Assembly (NCBI RefSeq): GCF_033439725.1
Contig: NW_026944386.1
Span: 682,001-746,000 of the forward strand
Length of the DNA: 64,000 bases
DNA from: Neurospora tetraspora
Taxonomy: Eukaryota > Ascomycota > Sordariomycetes > Sordariales > Sordariaceae
Direction: 5' to 3'
The notes beneath the pieces were generated by a model. The model did no database searches and was not told the DNA's origin. It saw only the letters and a list, made by a program, of their open reading frames with translations. A program made the position numbers and the translations under genes. Of this stretch, positions 1 through 11,670 are shown piece by piece (the stretch's first letter is position 1; each line of letters begins with the position of its first letter).

Positions 1-953
1 CATGTCTTCCTCCAGGTTTTCCTGCACCTTCTCAAATCGTTTCCTCTCCTTCGCACAGTAGGCCAAGATGTCATCCAATTGCCCACAGCTCAAAAGGTTC
101 CAACCTTCACTGTTGCCCGGGATTCCTGGCAACTGCTTCGCCCACCACTTCAGTAGCTTCCACCGCTCCTCCTGAGCGCGGAGCTCAGCGGCTTCGAATG
201 CGGCGCTGGCCTTGTCGATCCTCAATTGCTCAAGGCGCAACTTCTCAACATACTTATTTTCATACGTCTCCTCGAAATCCATCACCTCCACTTGTTTTGA
301 CCCATAACTTACATTTACATAAGTAAGTATGGCCATAACCTCGGCCTCGGTCAGCTGTCCATCCTTTTTCCACGCTTCCGTGTGGTCCGGTTTGTCGGTG
401 ATAGTGTCAAACGCCTTATCGAATCTGTTTGACGCCTTAGATTCCAGGTCCGGAATATCGCCTTTTAGACCCGGGCACTCGTCTTCTTCGACCTCTTCGA
501 CCTCTTCGACTAACTGCATGTTGGTCGGGGGAATCACGTTGACGTTCGTAGAGGTGCCTAGGTAGGTAGACTGGTCCGGACGGCTCGATGATGGCTGGTT
601 TGAAGGTTCTTGCACGCGATTATCTGTGCGAAGATTCTGGGCGTTTACGGCACGGATCGCCGATTCTCCCTGCCGCAGGGCCTTTATTATGCAGTCTCGG
701 CACACGCCCACGAGCCCTTTCCGTGTGTAGCACTCGGGACCATGTTTGGGATGGCCAGCTATATTGTTGGCTCCCTTCACTAGCAGTTAGCTACAATACA
801 CACATCATCATTCCCATCTTTCGTGATCCATCTTACATTATCGGCAGGGAAATGGGGAAAATCTCTCGCCCTATGGACCTCGAGGTCGTCCTTTGGGTCC
901 TGGACGGGTTTGGCCGTTCCGGCGAGGTCATTAGGTGGTTCGTGGTTTTCCAT
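1..953 (-). CDS. Unknown protein, 3' end beyond the window (partial)
   Basis: Two exons are inferred: 953-837 (39 codons) and 774-<1 (258 codons, open to the left edge). The start at 953 follows a good CAAC context. The donor is GTAAGA at 836. The frame-preserving acceptor is an AAG ending at 775; a better-looking TAG lies a few bases upstream but would break the frame, so this junction is uncertain. The second exon starts with a Cys/His stretch (HPKHGPEC, then C-x6-C and a CRDC pair), which could bind a metal. Next come a Val-Glu repeat (LVEEVEEVEEDE) and a long charged, probably coiled-coil segment rich in E/K/R/L. I do not recognise the family. The total so far is at least 297 residues, and the C-terminus is outside the window. 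The next gene to the right is on the same strand and also unknown. Confidence 0.6.
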
Positions 954-1693
954 GTTGACGTGGTCGCAGATGATGTGGTCGAGATGGGTGTGCTCGATGA
1001 TTGTTAAGTTGAAGGATGGGAGAGAGTCAAATTGATGGGCGAGAAGAAAGAGGGGAACAGAGGGAATCGTGGGGGGGGAAGGGTTTATGTAGCAGTGTAG
1101 GTAGGGACGAAATAATCTTGATGCAGTGGTATGTATTGTATGAGTCAACCAGTTGGGGCACCCGGCGGACCGTCACGGACGCAAGAGAACCACCATATCA
1201 GACGCATGCGCGTCCTCGGTGGTGCAGATTTTTCGGACCTTGGAGTTTTGCATATTTGGTTGATGACGACCGTCGGGTGCATTATTCCTGGAGGGCGGAG
1301 GCAGAGAGGTATGTACGTAAAACCCGCAAACTGCCGCGCCGAGCCGAGATGCACGAATCCAGGAAAGGTCATCCAGCACAATCCACGGGCTTGTGGTAAT
1401 CACGAGTCCTCTTCATGGCGGGGTCATGCACTGCAGTGGGAAGTTTAGTCATCACAGGTAGAGAGAGGGAAAGTGGGAGAAGAGTGAACGGGAAGGAGCA
1501 ACTCAAATTCCAGGCAGCCGAGATCATGCTCAGGTCAATTCACTGCTCTGATTGTGTCGTTTTTATCCGGCCCCGACAATCCGTCCTTGTTGCGGCTCTG
1601 TCTGCCATCTGATCCTATCCGTCCATCTTCCATCCTTCTCTTGTTTTCCATCAACACTCCGGAAACCAATTTGATCTCGTAAAGACCATGCAA
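954..1693. other. Intergenic, 740 bp
   Basis: This stretch lies between the start of the partial left-edge gene and the 3' end of the 245-aa unknown gene, so it serves as upstream region of one and downstream region of the other. Small ORFs on both strands overlap each other and show no family resemblance. I see no RNA gene or repeat. Confidence 0.5.
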
Positions 1694-2431
1694 TTACTCC
1701 CACTTGGTCAAATCCTGGCAAGGTCCCACCCTCTTCCCCCAAGAAAAGCACAACTTCCCATCTATATTCCCATCTGCATCTTTCCGCCCATCTCTCTTCA
1801 CCCGGATGCACCTCGTGGACCGGTTAATCGGGGCATTATTCACTCGTTCCAATCCCAAATTCGGCCTACAATAACATGTTCCGTCGGCTACACGCAAATT
1901 TCGGTGTGAATGATCATCATCGTGTCCCCAGTAGAGGATACCATGCAAGCAATAGCTGAATTCGAGCACCCCGTGTCGTTGAAAGTCCTCCCATCTTCTC
2001 AACATGCGCCTGTCCCTGGGGGTGTGGTAAAGGCCCACGAGCGCGCTGAAGACAAACTCGGGGGGGATGTCGATACTGCTGACGCAATCGTACAGTCCGC
2101 TAATTGCGTCCATCATCACTCTGGAAAGCTGGGTGGCGTTATCCACCACCACCTCGACCGGTTCTTCTGTCTGCATCCTGCTCTCCCGCTCGACCGGTTC
2201 TTCCTGTGTGCTCTCCAGCTCGACTACCTCCATGTTGTCATGGGCGGCGGCAGCTGGGGGGCTAGAGTCCAGGTCAGGAGTCGCAATCTCCTGCTGTCCG
2301 CTGTTCCTCGACTCTTGAAGATCTTGACCGAGGACTCGGATATTTTGCTGCACCGTCAAGACTTGCTGACTCAGTTCATAGAGTGAAGCTTGGACCGATG
2401 ATAAATTGTTGTTATCGTTGTGGCTGGCCAT
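1694..2431 (-). CDS. Unknown 245-aa protein with N-terminal coiled coil
   Basis: A single open frame begins at an ATG in good context (AACC, then ATGGCC). Residues about 8-40 are Leu/Gln-rich with heptad spacing (SLYELSQQVLTVQQNIRVLG) and probably form a coiled coil. An acidic Glu-rich linker follows (about 65-95), then a mostly helical region with Asp, Arg and Trp. The C-terminus is Cys/His-containing (CYCRPN near residue 190). I do not recognise the family. A 54-nt in-frame stretch within the C-terminal half has GT...AG ends and could be a cryptic intron, but no branch site is visible, so the uninterrupted frame is preferred. The neighbour on the left is on the same strand and also unknown. 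Confidence 0.55.
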   Translation of the reverse strand: MASHNDNNNLSSVQASLYELSQQVLTVQQNIRVLGQDLQESRNSGQQEIATPDLDSSPPAAAAHDNMEVVELESTQEEPVERESRMQTEEPVEVVVDNATQLSRVMMDAISGLYDCVSSIDIPPEFVFSALVGLYHTPRDRRMLRRWEDFQRHGVLEFSYCLHGILYWGHDDDHSHRNLRVADGTCYCRPNLGLERVNNAPINRSTRCIRVKRDGRKDADGNIDGKLCFSWGKRVGPCQDLTKWE

Positions 2432-4859
2432 GTTGGTTTTGACTACCTAGCGATCAAACTTGCGTGATGATATGCTGAGGCGCGAAAGAAAGAAAGAAAA
2501 GCAGAGTGGGATGACGGGCTGGAAGGATGGCAGCAATTTAAATACATTCCATTCTCAATGTCAGCGCTGACTGTCGCGGGAATACTAGACTAGAATGTGC
2601 ATGATCTTTCAAGTGAGAGTTCGAGAAGGTTAGATAATAAGTACCTCTCTACCTTCATCTTGGAAATAGAACACGGGGGAAAGAGGAGTGAAAGAGGGAA
2701 CATTGCAGGTAAATGGAAGAAAGCGGCTGTAGTTTTTGTTAAACCGCTGACAAACAAGCATGTATCCCGTCAAATTCTTGTAGTTCGGTTTCGTTTTGTT
2801 GTTGGGAGTTTGGTGGGTTGCTGCCACCACGTTCGGCAGGTAAAAGGTCGCTCGCACCAAACCACCAAGTCCGAATTTCCATTCTCCTGAAATGGAAACA
2901 AGCCCAGACATCTCGAAAAGCAGTATATTTGATCCGTCTCTTGCCATCAAATGAGCATCATCTGATTGATGTCTTTGATCATGAGCTATCTTCCTTCATC
3001 TCTCCCCTTTCATTCCAGCCTTCCTTCACCTTTCCATCATATTATCCAGCATTCCAGCAAATTCTAGTCAGAATCCGACGAAAGGGCGCCTTTCCACCTC
3101 GCTTTCGAGAATTCTGCTCTCAGGTGTCGTCGGCGCAATGGATCCTATAAGTTATTGGATGGCCCAAAAAAAAAAAAAGGAAGAAAAAGAAGTAAAGAAA
3201 AGAATTGGCCTAGTTTTCTTCAAAAGCAGATAGATGTTTGTTGGCTCCATGTGGCAGCCACACCCGTACAACATTGCAAGACAAAGGCAAGGGACGGCCC
3301 GTCGTCATGGTGTCACGTCACCACCTACCTACCTCTAGGTAGAGGTATCGTCCACTAGGTGATGCATCACACAGGGGCATTTTCCGCACGGAGAGGGAGA
3401 TGTTTTGGTGTTCGGTAACTTGTAATTCAAATCACAGAGTCAACATATTGCATCTGACATCTTCTAATGTGTCGAACAGATTTCTCGAGGTTGGGTTGTG
3501 AATGGCTTCATTTCCGATCAGCAGTTAAGGATGATCAAAATAGGGCTGAATCGTAACAGGGTGATGCCTGCCTGCCCGGAAGCAAACCGTTAACGGACGG
3601 CGCGGCGGAAATTGTTAGTGGGCTTGGAGCGGGTTCATCATAGCGGGCCGGGGTTGGCTCGCCCGATGTCTTGATTTTGCTACCCATGCTCGAGACATGT
3701 TGGATCTTTTTACCTGTGATGAAAGGATTGGATTGAAATTTGACGGACGAATAGTTTAGTCATATTAAACCAGAGACTTATCGATTATATGGATATCAGA
3801 GTGGGAGAAGGCCGTCCTTTTCATGAGTGTCCTCGATAAGTTTTGCTTCCTGTTTTGCTGCAGAGGAGCTCAGGGCAGTGCTCCACCTCAGTCCAGGCTT
3901 CCACTTCCATTCTCGCTTCCCACGGCAGCACGGTTTCTGGAGTTTACATTAATCGACAAACAGTCTCCTCATCACACACTTTCCTAAAGGATTCCATTCC
4001 CAACCGTTAACCGAACCAATAAACATTACGGCAATTGCGGTTCAACGGCTCTTCCACGTGCGAAACAACCGTGCAACCGTGTAACCACCCCTTTCCATTC
4101 CGTCGGGCCAAGTTACCGTAGTTGAGTCTGTTGCCTTTTTCTGGAATTAAATGTCGTACTATGTACACTGCGTTACAACCGATATGGGTTATGTAGTACC
4201 GTTGACATTGAAGCCCCAAACATGTCGCCAATGGGAAGCCCGAACGGGTCCTCATACGGCACCTTGTCAACGTCGTCACCGCAGTTACCTCGACCAAGCC
4301 ATTCCCGAACGCACCGTTGTTCGCAAAAAGGGCAGCCACGCCGCGCGCTGCGTTGGGATTGTCGTGGCCAGGGCCGAACGGGGAGGAAGAAGCCGGGGAA
4401 CGGTAACGTACTGTTAATCTTGTCCCGGCCAGGCCGATAGGGCCCCGGGACCGGAAGACGAACCGGGGGCGGGGGAAGAAGAAGAAGATGATGTCAGATT
4501 TTCTGGTGTGGTCAAGTGGCTGGGACTCTGACATCTAACCCTCATCTGGGCAGAATGCTACCCTGGAATCTGACAGATGAGACGGTAATGTCCTTATGCC
4601 TCGCAGAGTGCATTGGGTGATGCATTGGCTCTCAATGGCAGCTCGGAGTTCACTGGGAGTCTGTCCCCATTCGGGCTTGTGAGATAAGAAGGTCCAGGGC
4701 CCTCGAGAGATGGCAATACATTGACTCGATGACCAACATTTTCCCCGGGCCTTTTGTTCTCTTTATTCGAAGCAGGAAAAAAGAAAGGAGTGACAAACGA
4801 GAACTCGACATCTCACACACATTCCTTCAGTCAATCGTCGAATTTCGGTAGATATAACC
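2432..4859. other. Intergenic, 2.4 kb
   Basis: It lies between the start of the 245-aa gene and the start of the acyltransferase, which are divergent, so it contains both promoters. It has a short A-run near 3167 and CTACCTACCT/AGGTAG inverted short repeats near 3330-3355. The ORFs in it, including a 175-codon minus-strand one at 4007-4534, have low-complexity or random-looking translations. No gene is supported. Confidence 0.5.
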
Positions 4860-6481
4860 ATGTTCTTTGGACGTAAGGCGGCTATGGCGCCGCTGGACCC
4901 GACCGATCGGGTGCTGCCGCTCCACTTTTTTGAGAGCAGCGTGCTGGTGCAGAAGTGCAACGTGGCTGTGTCCATGGTGTTTGACGAGGTGTTGGATCCG
5001 GAGAAGCTGAAGACGTCGCTTGAGAGCCTGGTGAAGTGAGATGGGTGGCAGAGGCTGGGAGGTCGGTTGAGGAAGAACGTAGGAACCACCACACTTGGCA
5101 ATGGCACCCTCCCCCGATGATCTTTGCTGACATGACCGTTACACACAGGCCGCAGGCAAAACCGAATGGCACATTCCCCAGAAGTTCACGGCCGAGCGCC
5201 CGGCAATCAACTATGTTCACGTCGACCACGGCATGCCTGCCTCGGCTCACCCAGCCGCCTCCAAGATCCCCGTCCCAAGCGCCCGTCCCTGCGTTGTCGG
5301 CGACCCTGACCTGCTGGCTGATCTGGCCTGGGAAGCCGGCTATACACCCAACGGCATCACCGACTACCTCACCGAAGATAAGCCCGTCCTCGGCCTGCGC
5401 GTCAACTCATTTACCGATAAAACTGTTGTCGTCCTCCAATGGCAGCACGTCACCTTCGATACGCTCGGCCTACAATATGTGGTGGATGCGTGGCAGTTGA
5501 TCCTCCATGGTAGGGGGAACGAGGTCCTCACGCCGTGTGGCATCGATGGGGACCCGTTTAACCCTCTTGCCACGGGTTCAGCTGTGGCTACCGAGGAGCA
5601 TGTCCTCAACAACCGACGTGTCGGACTGGGCGGTATCCTCAAATGGGGTCTCGGATATGGTGTTGACATGGTCCTGCGAGCAAAAGACAACGGCATGGTG
5701 TGCATCCCGGAGAGTTACTGGAGGCCACAATATGAGAAGGCGCTGGAGGAGTTGCGGGCCGAGGCGGTCGAGAAGGGTGAAGACCCAAACAAGGTGTTCC
5801 TGACCGAGAACGACGTCATTACGGCGTGGATCATGAGATGCGTGGTTGAGTCCATGAATATGGACCCCCAGCGAACTGTAAGTTTTCCGATGTGGTGGAT
5901 TAGGTTTGATCCGATGCCGTGGACCAGATTGATGCTGACTTTTGTAGGTTGCCGGATCGATTGCCATGTCCCTCCGTAAGGCGTTTGAAGGCGACCTGAT
6001 CCCATATGCCTCCGAGGCCCCATATGTCGGCAACGCTTTCGGCTGGGGTAACGTGCTGGTCACTGCCGGGGACGTGTCGACTAAGCCGTTGAGCTGGGTA
6101 GCACGCCAGGTCCACCGGGCGATCAACGAGCAGGGCACTCGGCAGCAGCACATGGCGTACTACAACACGGTGCGAACATCGAACACCGGTCTGCCCATCA
6201 TCATCTTCGGTGATGGTGGCATGTACCAGATCGGCTTTACCAACTGGTCCAAGGCGAACCTGTTCGAGGTCGACTTTTCGCTAGCTCGCAAGCAGGCGAA
6301 GAATGGGCAGTGCCGGCCTTCGTATGTGCAGGAAAACCACGGGCCGGTCAAGCCGTGTGATGGCTTTGTCATCCTGGGCAAGGACCCCAAGGGGAACTAC
6401 TGGACTGCGGCGTACAAGCTCAAGGGCCAGTGGATCAAGTTCCAGGAGCAGTTGGATAAGGACTTTGCGGCGGGCCGTTAA
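4860..6481 (+). pseudogene. BAHD-type acyltransferase with an in-frame TGA
   Basis: Three phase-0 exons: 4860-5078, 5149-5877 and 5948-6481 (494 codons). Intron 1 has GTAGGA, a GCTGAC branch and CACAG; intron 2 has GTAAGT, a GCTGAC branch and TGTAG. The protein belongs to the transferase (BAHD/trichothecene-acetyltransferase-like) family. The catalytic HxxxD motif is HVTFD, encoded at 5446-5460, and a weak DF remnant of the C-terminal DFGWG motif is NLFEVDFS. Such enzymes move an acyl group from CoA to an alcohol or amine in the cytosol; the substrate is not predictable here. Codon 60 (5037-5039) is TGA, inside sequence that otherwise reads as family-like (DGWQRLGGRLRKN follows it). An Arg CGA changed by one transition fits. 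An alternative donor, GTGAAG at 5031, would remove 48 nt including the stop and keep the frame, so a shorter functional product remains possible. Confidence 0.75.
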
Positions 6482-7573
6482 GGTGGATGATGTCGACCTC
6501 TGGTAGGTTGGCGGGTGATGCTAACTTCTCATTGTTGCTGGGTGGGGATAATTAGTGCTGACAAGTTGATGTGGATGAAGGAGTCATGAATGCTGTGATC
6601 CTGCCAGATCGGGTATTTTCAGTTTCGAATCCGCGCTGTCGCTGTCGTAGAACTTGTCGACGTTGCTTGCTGCGATGAGTCGTTTTGAGAAGTCTTAAAA
6701 AGAAGGGAAGACTTTTGACGGAGGACGCGTGAAGCTTGGCGGACGGTCCGCTCATGCCGAAACATGGGGCCTAGTGGGCTTGCGCTAACAGATACTAACA
6801 GAATCGCCAGTCAAAACGCTGAATGGATGTTAGCGAGTCTTATCCGCGGCCCATCCTCAGCTCAGCTCGCCATGGCCTTTAATTCTTCACGGTTCATTTC
6901 CCCTCCTCCGGCTCTCCTCCCGTTTCTCGGTCATATTGCGATATCGCCCTTTTCTTATCGATATATATGAGCGCCCTCATAGACGGTTCGAAAGGAATTA
7001 TATCTAGACAACTTCAAATTATGTCTACAACCACCAATTTGGTTCTGCTGTGAACGAGCCATGTTGGCCGTCGGATAGTGACCAGCCGACCAACCAACCA
7101 ACCACCATTTGCGCACGCGACACCCATCCGTCAACTCGGGAAAGATGATGCCGACTACAACAGCCCTATCACATCACATCTGACGACCGGGTTTAATGCC
7201 CTTCCCCTCATGTGAATATGTGTGTCAACGTCAGTGATGGCATACCTACACCACAGGATCGGGGGATTGACCCAGTTGGCACTTGTCAAATTCGCAGGTG
7301 ACCCGATCTTTTCGTCTTGGCTAACTGCAGAATCTTCACTCCTTCAACCTCACATCAATCAATCTTTCTAGAGTCCTCGTACCTCAATATTGTTCGTTGT
7401 TGAATAGGTTAGAGCAGATCGTCATCTTTGTTTGTATCGCCAGCATTATAGACTTATACATCACCGTTTAGTTTTCCCACCGATCCTTTTGTCACCAAAG
7501 GTTTGCTTCGGTGTCTCAGTTCACGCCTCACGGACTCCATCATTACAAGCACCGCCCATGATTCATCCACAGA
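6482..7573. other. Intergenic, 1.1 kb
   Basis: This is downstream sequence of the acyltransferase followed by the promoter and leader of the EamA-type transporter. The last 250 bases are C/T-rich with stops in all frames, as expected for a fungal 5' leader. I see no repeat or RNA gene. Confidence 0.5.
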
Positions 7574-9553
7574 ATGTCCGGCTATGATAACCCGCCCGAC
7601 TCCAAACCGGCCTTCAACCCCTACGATGGCGAAGACTCCTACACGATGATCAACCTCCCATCCTCCTCCTCATCATCATCATCTTCATCCTCCCCCGACC
7701 TACTCATCGACAAGGCCGCCGGGTCCGCCAAAGGTCACACTCACAACAACCTCAGAGCCATCCCCGACCTCTCAACCCTCCAACCTTCCGCCCTCCGCTC
7801 CCTAACCACCTCCCCCTTCTCCGAGCACGAGCTCCTCTCCCCCTCATTTCAACACATCCGTCGGACCCTCTCCCGCTCTCCATCCCCTCCTCCTCCCCGC
7901 TCTTTCCAACAACAACATGGCCCCGATAGGCCCAATACTTCCAACCTAAAATCTCGAATCAGCAACTTCCTCCACCGCAACCGCCCCCTCTTTCAAGTAG
8001 CCATCGCCCAGCTGTTCGGGGCTTTGATGAACCTCGCCGCGCGGTTACTTGAACTCTCAGGAGAAGGGGGAAAAGAAGCAGGAATGCACCCCTTCCAAAT
8101 CCTTTTCGCCCGGATGTTCCTCACGGCCCTCCTCTCGCTTCTCTACATGCATTGGAAAAAGGTCGAGTATGCGCCGTGGGGGAGGAGGGAGGTTAGGTGG
8201 TTGTTGGTGTTGAGGGGTGTTACCGGGTTTGTGAGTATTCCTACTTGTTATTCTTTCTTCCATGGCTGCATGGTTCGTGGACGGAGGTTTGTGGTAGGTT
8301 GAAGGGGTGAAGGGGTAAATGGGAGATGACTGGTAAATGGAGGGCGGGGGCGAAAGATGTGAACTGTGATTCCGGAAGTGAATAAAACTGACTGAGAATA
8401 GTTCGGCATCTTCCCCCTCTGGTACTCCATGCTCTACCTCCCCATCGCCGAAGCAACAGTAATCACCTTCCTCGCCCCCTCCCTCTCCGGCTATCTATCT
8501 CACCTTTTACTCAAAGACCCATTCACCAAAAAAGAGCAGATAGCGAGTTTTGTGGCTTTGGCGGGGGTTGTGTTGATCGCTCGCCCTGTTTCGTTCTTCG
8601 CCTCCTCTACACCAGCAGCAACCGTCTCACCCTCCTTTGGCTCCAACCAAAACAACATCACCTCCTCCGCGTTTCCCACGTTAACCAACCTCACATACCC
8701 ATCTGCCACGGTTTCCGCACCTTCCTCGGTCGCAACCACCATTGTGACTACCAGCATCCCTGATTCCACCGGTATCCCCGACGTCTCCCCCGCAGAACGC
8801 CTAATAGGCATCCTCACCGCCCTCCTCTCCGTCCTCGGCGCCTCCTCAGCCTACACCACCATCCGCGCCCTCGGTCCCTCCACGCACCCCTTGATATCCG
8901 TCAACTATTTCAGCCTCTGGTGCACCCTCGTCTCCCTTTTGGCTCTCCTGCTCTGCCCCGTTTTGGACATCGGGCAGGAAGCTACGGATTTGGTACCCGC
9001 TATTCGATGGGGACTGCCGCGGGGGGTATATCAATGGGCGTTGCTTGTGGGACTGGGAGTGGCGGGGTTCGTTATGCAGTTTCTTTTGACGAGTGGGTTG
9101 GGGGCTGGGCCTGGAAAGGACGGGGATGGGAAGGAGAGGGTTGAGGGAGGACAAGGTAGGAGGAGGGGAGGTGAAGGAAGGGCTGGGGGAGGAAGACGGG
9201 GGACGATGACGAGGGGAGCAACAAAATCGAATCGGGCGACGGCGATGGTTTATACGCAGATGTTGTTCGCGGCGGGGTTTGATAGGTGGGTGTTTGGACG
9301 GACGATGAGTGGGTGGAGTGTGGTTGGGTGTGGCTTGATTGTTGGGAGTGCGTTGTGGGCTGTCTTGGGGAAGGAGACGGATGTGAAGAAGGAAGGGGTA
9401 AGGGATGGACAGGAAGATGTGGATTTGGAGATGACCGAGGGCGGGGTGAGGTATCAAAGGAGTGAGAGCGGTGAAGAAGAGGAAGGGGCGCCGATGTTGA
9501 GAAGGACAGAAGTAGAAGAGGAGGATTCATCCAGGGGCCGACGGACTGACTGA
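7574..9553 (+). CDS. EamA/DMT-superfamily membrane transporter
   Basis: Two exons, 7574-8230 and 8402-9553, joined in phase 0 (donor GTGAGT, acceptor GAATAG), give 602 residues. Residues 1-135 are a disordered, Ser/Pro-rich cytosolic tail with a run of Ser around 30-45. Membrane segments start near residue 138 (QVAIAQLFGALMNLAARLLEL). The phrase around the exon junction (LRGVTGF, then FGIFPLWYSMLYLPIAEAT) is typical of EamA/SLC35G-like carriers, which export or exchange small metabolites or nucleotide-sugar-like solutes. A second EamA repeat follows from about residue 355. An unusual Gly/Arg/Glu-rich loop of about 40 residues (about 452-493) is inserted between late membrane helices. The tail is acidic. 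The substrate is unknown. The gene is convergent with the MFS carrier 135 bp away. Confidence 0.75.
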
Positions 9554-9688
9554 TATGGCCTGGTCCTGAGCAGCCTTTCAACAGAATCGGCCGAGCAGGC
9601 TAATATTGAAACCCAGATTGCGTACACACTGATAGCAGATGGTCAAATGCACCACTGCATCAGTCTTCCACTTCCATTCCGTTCCAAA

Positions 9689-11524
9689 TCAGTACACATA
9701 CCTAAACCTCTTGTTCTCCCAATCCACCTTCCCACTCTCCACCTCTTTCTGCCCATCCCGCGTCTTATTCCTCCAAACATACCACAAAAACAACGCAAAA
9801 GTAGTCACCGCACACCCAGCTTGCGTCGCCATAACCGCAATCTTGGCCGGCCTATACTCCGGCGCATCTTTCGCTCTGAAGGTCTGGGGGCCGATGATGT
9901 TTCCCAAGGAAAATGACCCGCTGATGATGGCGGCGGCAAAAGCACGCTTGGTGGTTCCGGCAATGTTGGATATGGTCCAGTTGTAGAAGATGGGGAGGGG
10001 AGCGACGACGGCGTTCACGAGGTAGATGCCTGCGAGAATGCCAGAGCGGTTGGTGGTCGGGAGGAAGGACATCAGGGCGCCGCCTAGGATGCTGTGGGGG
10101 TGTGTTAGTGATAACCTGGGATGATAATGGGAAAGCGGTAAAGGGATAGGGGAAAGGTGAGGACCGAGTTGGGAGGAGAGCGATGAGAGATGAACGGCAG
10201 ACGTACGCAGGAACGATGCAGGCAATGATCCACGCCCAACGATAGGACTGCTTACGGATGCCATAACCGACGAACAGCGTGAAGAAGATACTGACGGCTC
10301 CGGAGGGAGTGTTCATCAGGGCCGCTTTCTTGGGATCATACCCGAGGTTGCGAATGAGAGTGGCCGAGTATGTTGTCACCACACCGCTCGACACCGAAAG
10401 CTAGAACATGTCAGTAACTCGCCATCAAACACCACAAAGACAAAGGCAGCTAAAACTCACCAACACAACCGAAAGCAACAATAACCAAACCTGCATATCC
10501 ATTACCGCCTCCACCACCTCCTTCCACCTGAAACCCCTCTTTGTATTCTCAATCCCCGTCTGGTTAACACTGACATGCCTCAAAAGCGCCACCTTCTCCC
10601 TCTCGCTCAACCACTTCGCCTTCATCGGGGTGTCCGGCAACACGAGAATCACTGCCAACCCAACCACAACCGTGATCACTCCCAACACAACGAACATGAT
10701 TCTCCACCCCGCCAGCCTCCCCTCGCTAGGGACAATATGCTGGAACCCAAACGACGCCAGTCCACCAACAATCTGCCCTACGCCTAAGCCCAGATACCAA
10801 AATGAGAAGCGAGGAGCAGCTTCCGATTTGGTGTACCACTGGCTGCTAATGAGCATGAGGGAAGGACCGATGGTGGCTTCGAAGATGCCCAAGAACACGC
10901 GAGACACCAAAATGGTGCGGTAGGAGTGTGCAGCGGCGCCGCAGGCGGTGGCGATGCCCCAGAGGGTGACATTGGCGCCGAGCCATTTGGCTGAGGGTAG
11001 GCGTTGGAGGAGGTATACGTTGGGGACCTCGAAGCACAAAAGGCCGACGAAGAGAAAAGTGGCAATGTTGGAGAATTGGTTGCCTTTGAGGTGGAGGTCG
11101 ACGGGGAGGCCCATCACTGCTGCGTACTGGACGTTCGGAGGTTAGCAGGTGATGGAGTGGGGCAACGTGATGGGGAAGGATGACTCACGTTGAGGATGAC
11201 CTTGTCGAGAAATTGCAAGGTGTAGCAGAGGAACATGAGAGGGACAATGTGCCAGTCGATCTTCCTCCGAAGTGAGGAGTGGTCAAAGGCGGGATCCGAT
11301 CCAGTCCCTGTGGCGGCATGTCAGACTTTAGGTATTACCCTCCAAGTCCCAATTGCAATCCACGTTCCACCATGTTCATGCAACGGCGCCCATCTGGTTT
11401 GCTGTACCGTAAAACTCAAACAAGCGAGGTGAAACTGAGGGCCAATATCAGCTCACATGCATGGTTTTCACGACCAGAAAACGACCCAGGACTTGACTAC
11501 CGAAGACTTACATCCGCCGTGCAT
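9689..11524 (-). CDS. MFS transporter, Dal5/allantoate-permease (anion:cation symporter) type
   Basis: Five exons: 11524-11512, 11307-11189, 11126-10461, 10400-10207 and 10091-9689. All junctions have GT...AG, most have a branch site, and they preserve the frame, giving 464 residues. Family hallmarks are LRRKIDWHIVPLMFLCY, QFLDKVILNYAAVMGL, VSRVFLGIFEATIGPSLML and, in the C-terminal half, IISGSFSLGNIIGPQTF. These are typical of fungal carriers for organic anions such as allantoate, nicotinate or other vitamins. Twelve membrane segments are expected in the plasma membrane. The first exon holds only four codons and one base. An upstream in-frame ATG at 11665 would add 47 residues, but it lies within 10 bp of the divergent gene's start. 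It is transcribed away from the FAD monooxygenase locus, suggesting an old functional pairing. Confidence 0.8.
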
Positions 11525-11670
11525 CCGCTTTTTCGGGAAAATATGTGTATATTCCCAAGCCAAGCGGTAGATATAACTTGGTACGACCTCACACATGAAA
11601 TCTGGAATGAGCCGTCCGTCTCCGCGTCTGCAAGTTGTCAGTGTATCACCACTGGTGAACCTCAATCAAA
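11525..11670. promoter_or_regulatory. Shared divergent promoter of transporter and monooxygenase
   Basis: Only 146 bp separate the chosen starts of the MFS carrier (minus) and the FAD monooxygenase locus (plus). Both promoters must lie here or inside the neighbouring gene, and co-regulation by one site is likely. No specific binding motif is claimed. Confidence 0.4.

Noticed and set aside
4007-4534. 175-codon minus-strand ORF upstream of the acyltransferase
   Set aside because: Low-complexity start, no recognisable domain, overlaps plus-strand ORFs of equal quality.
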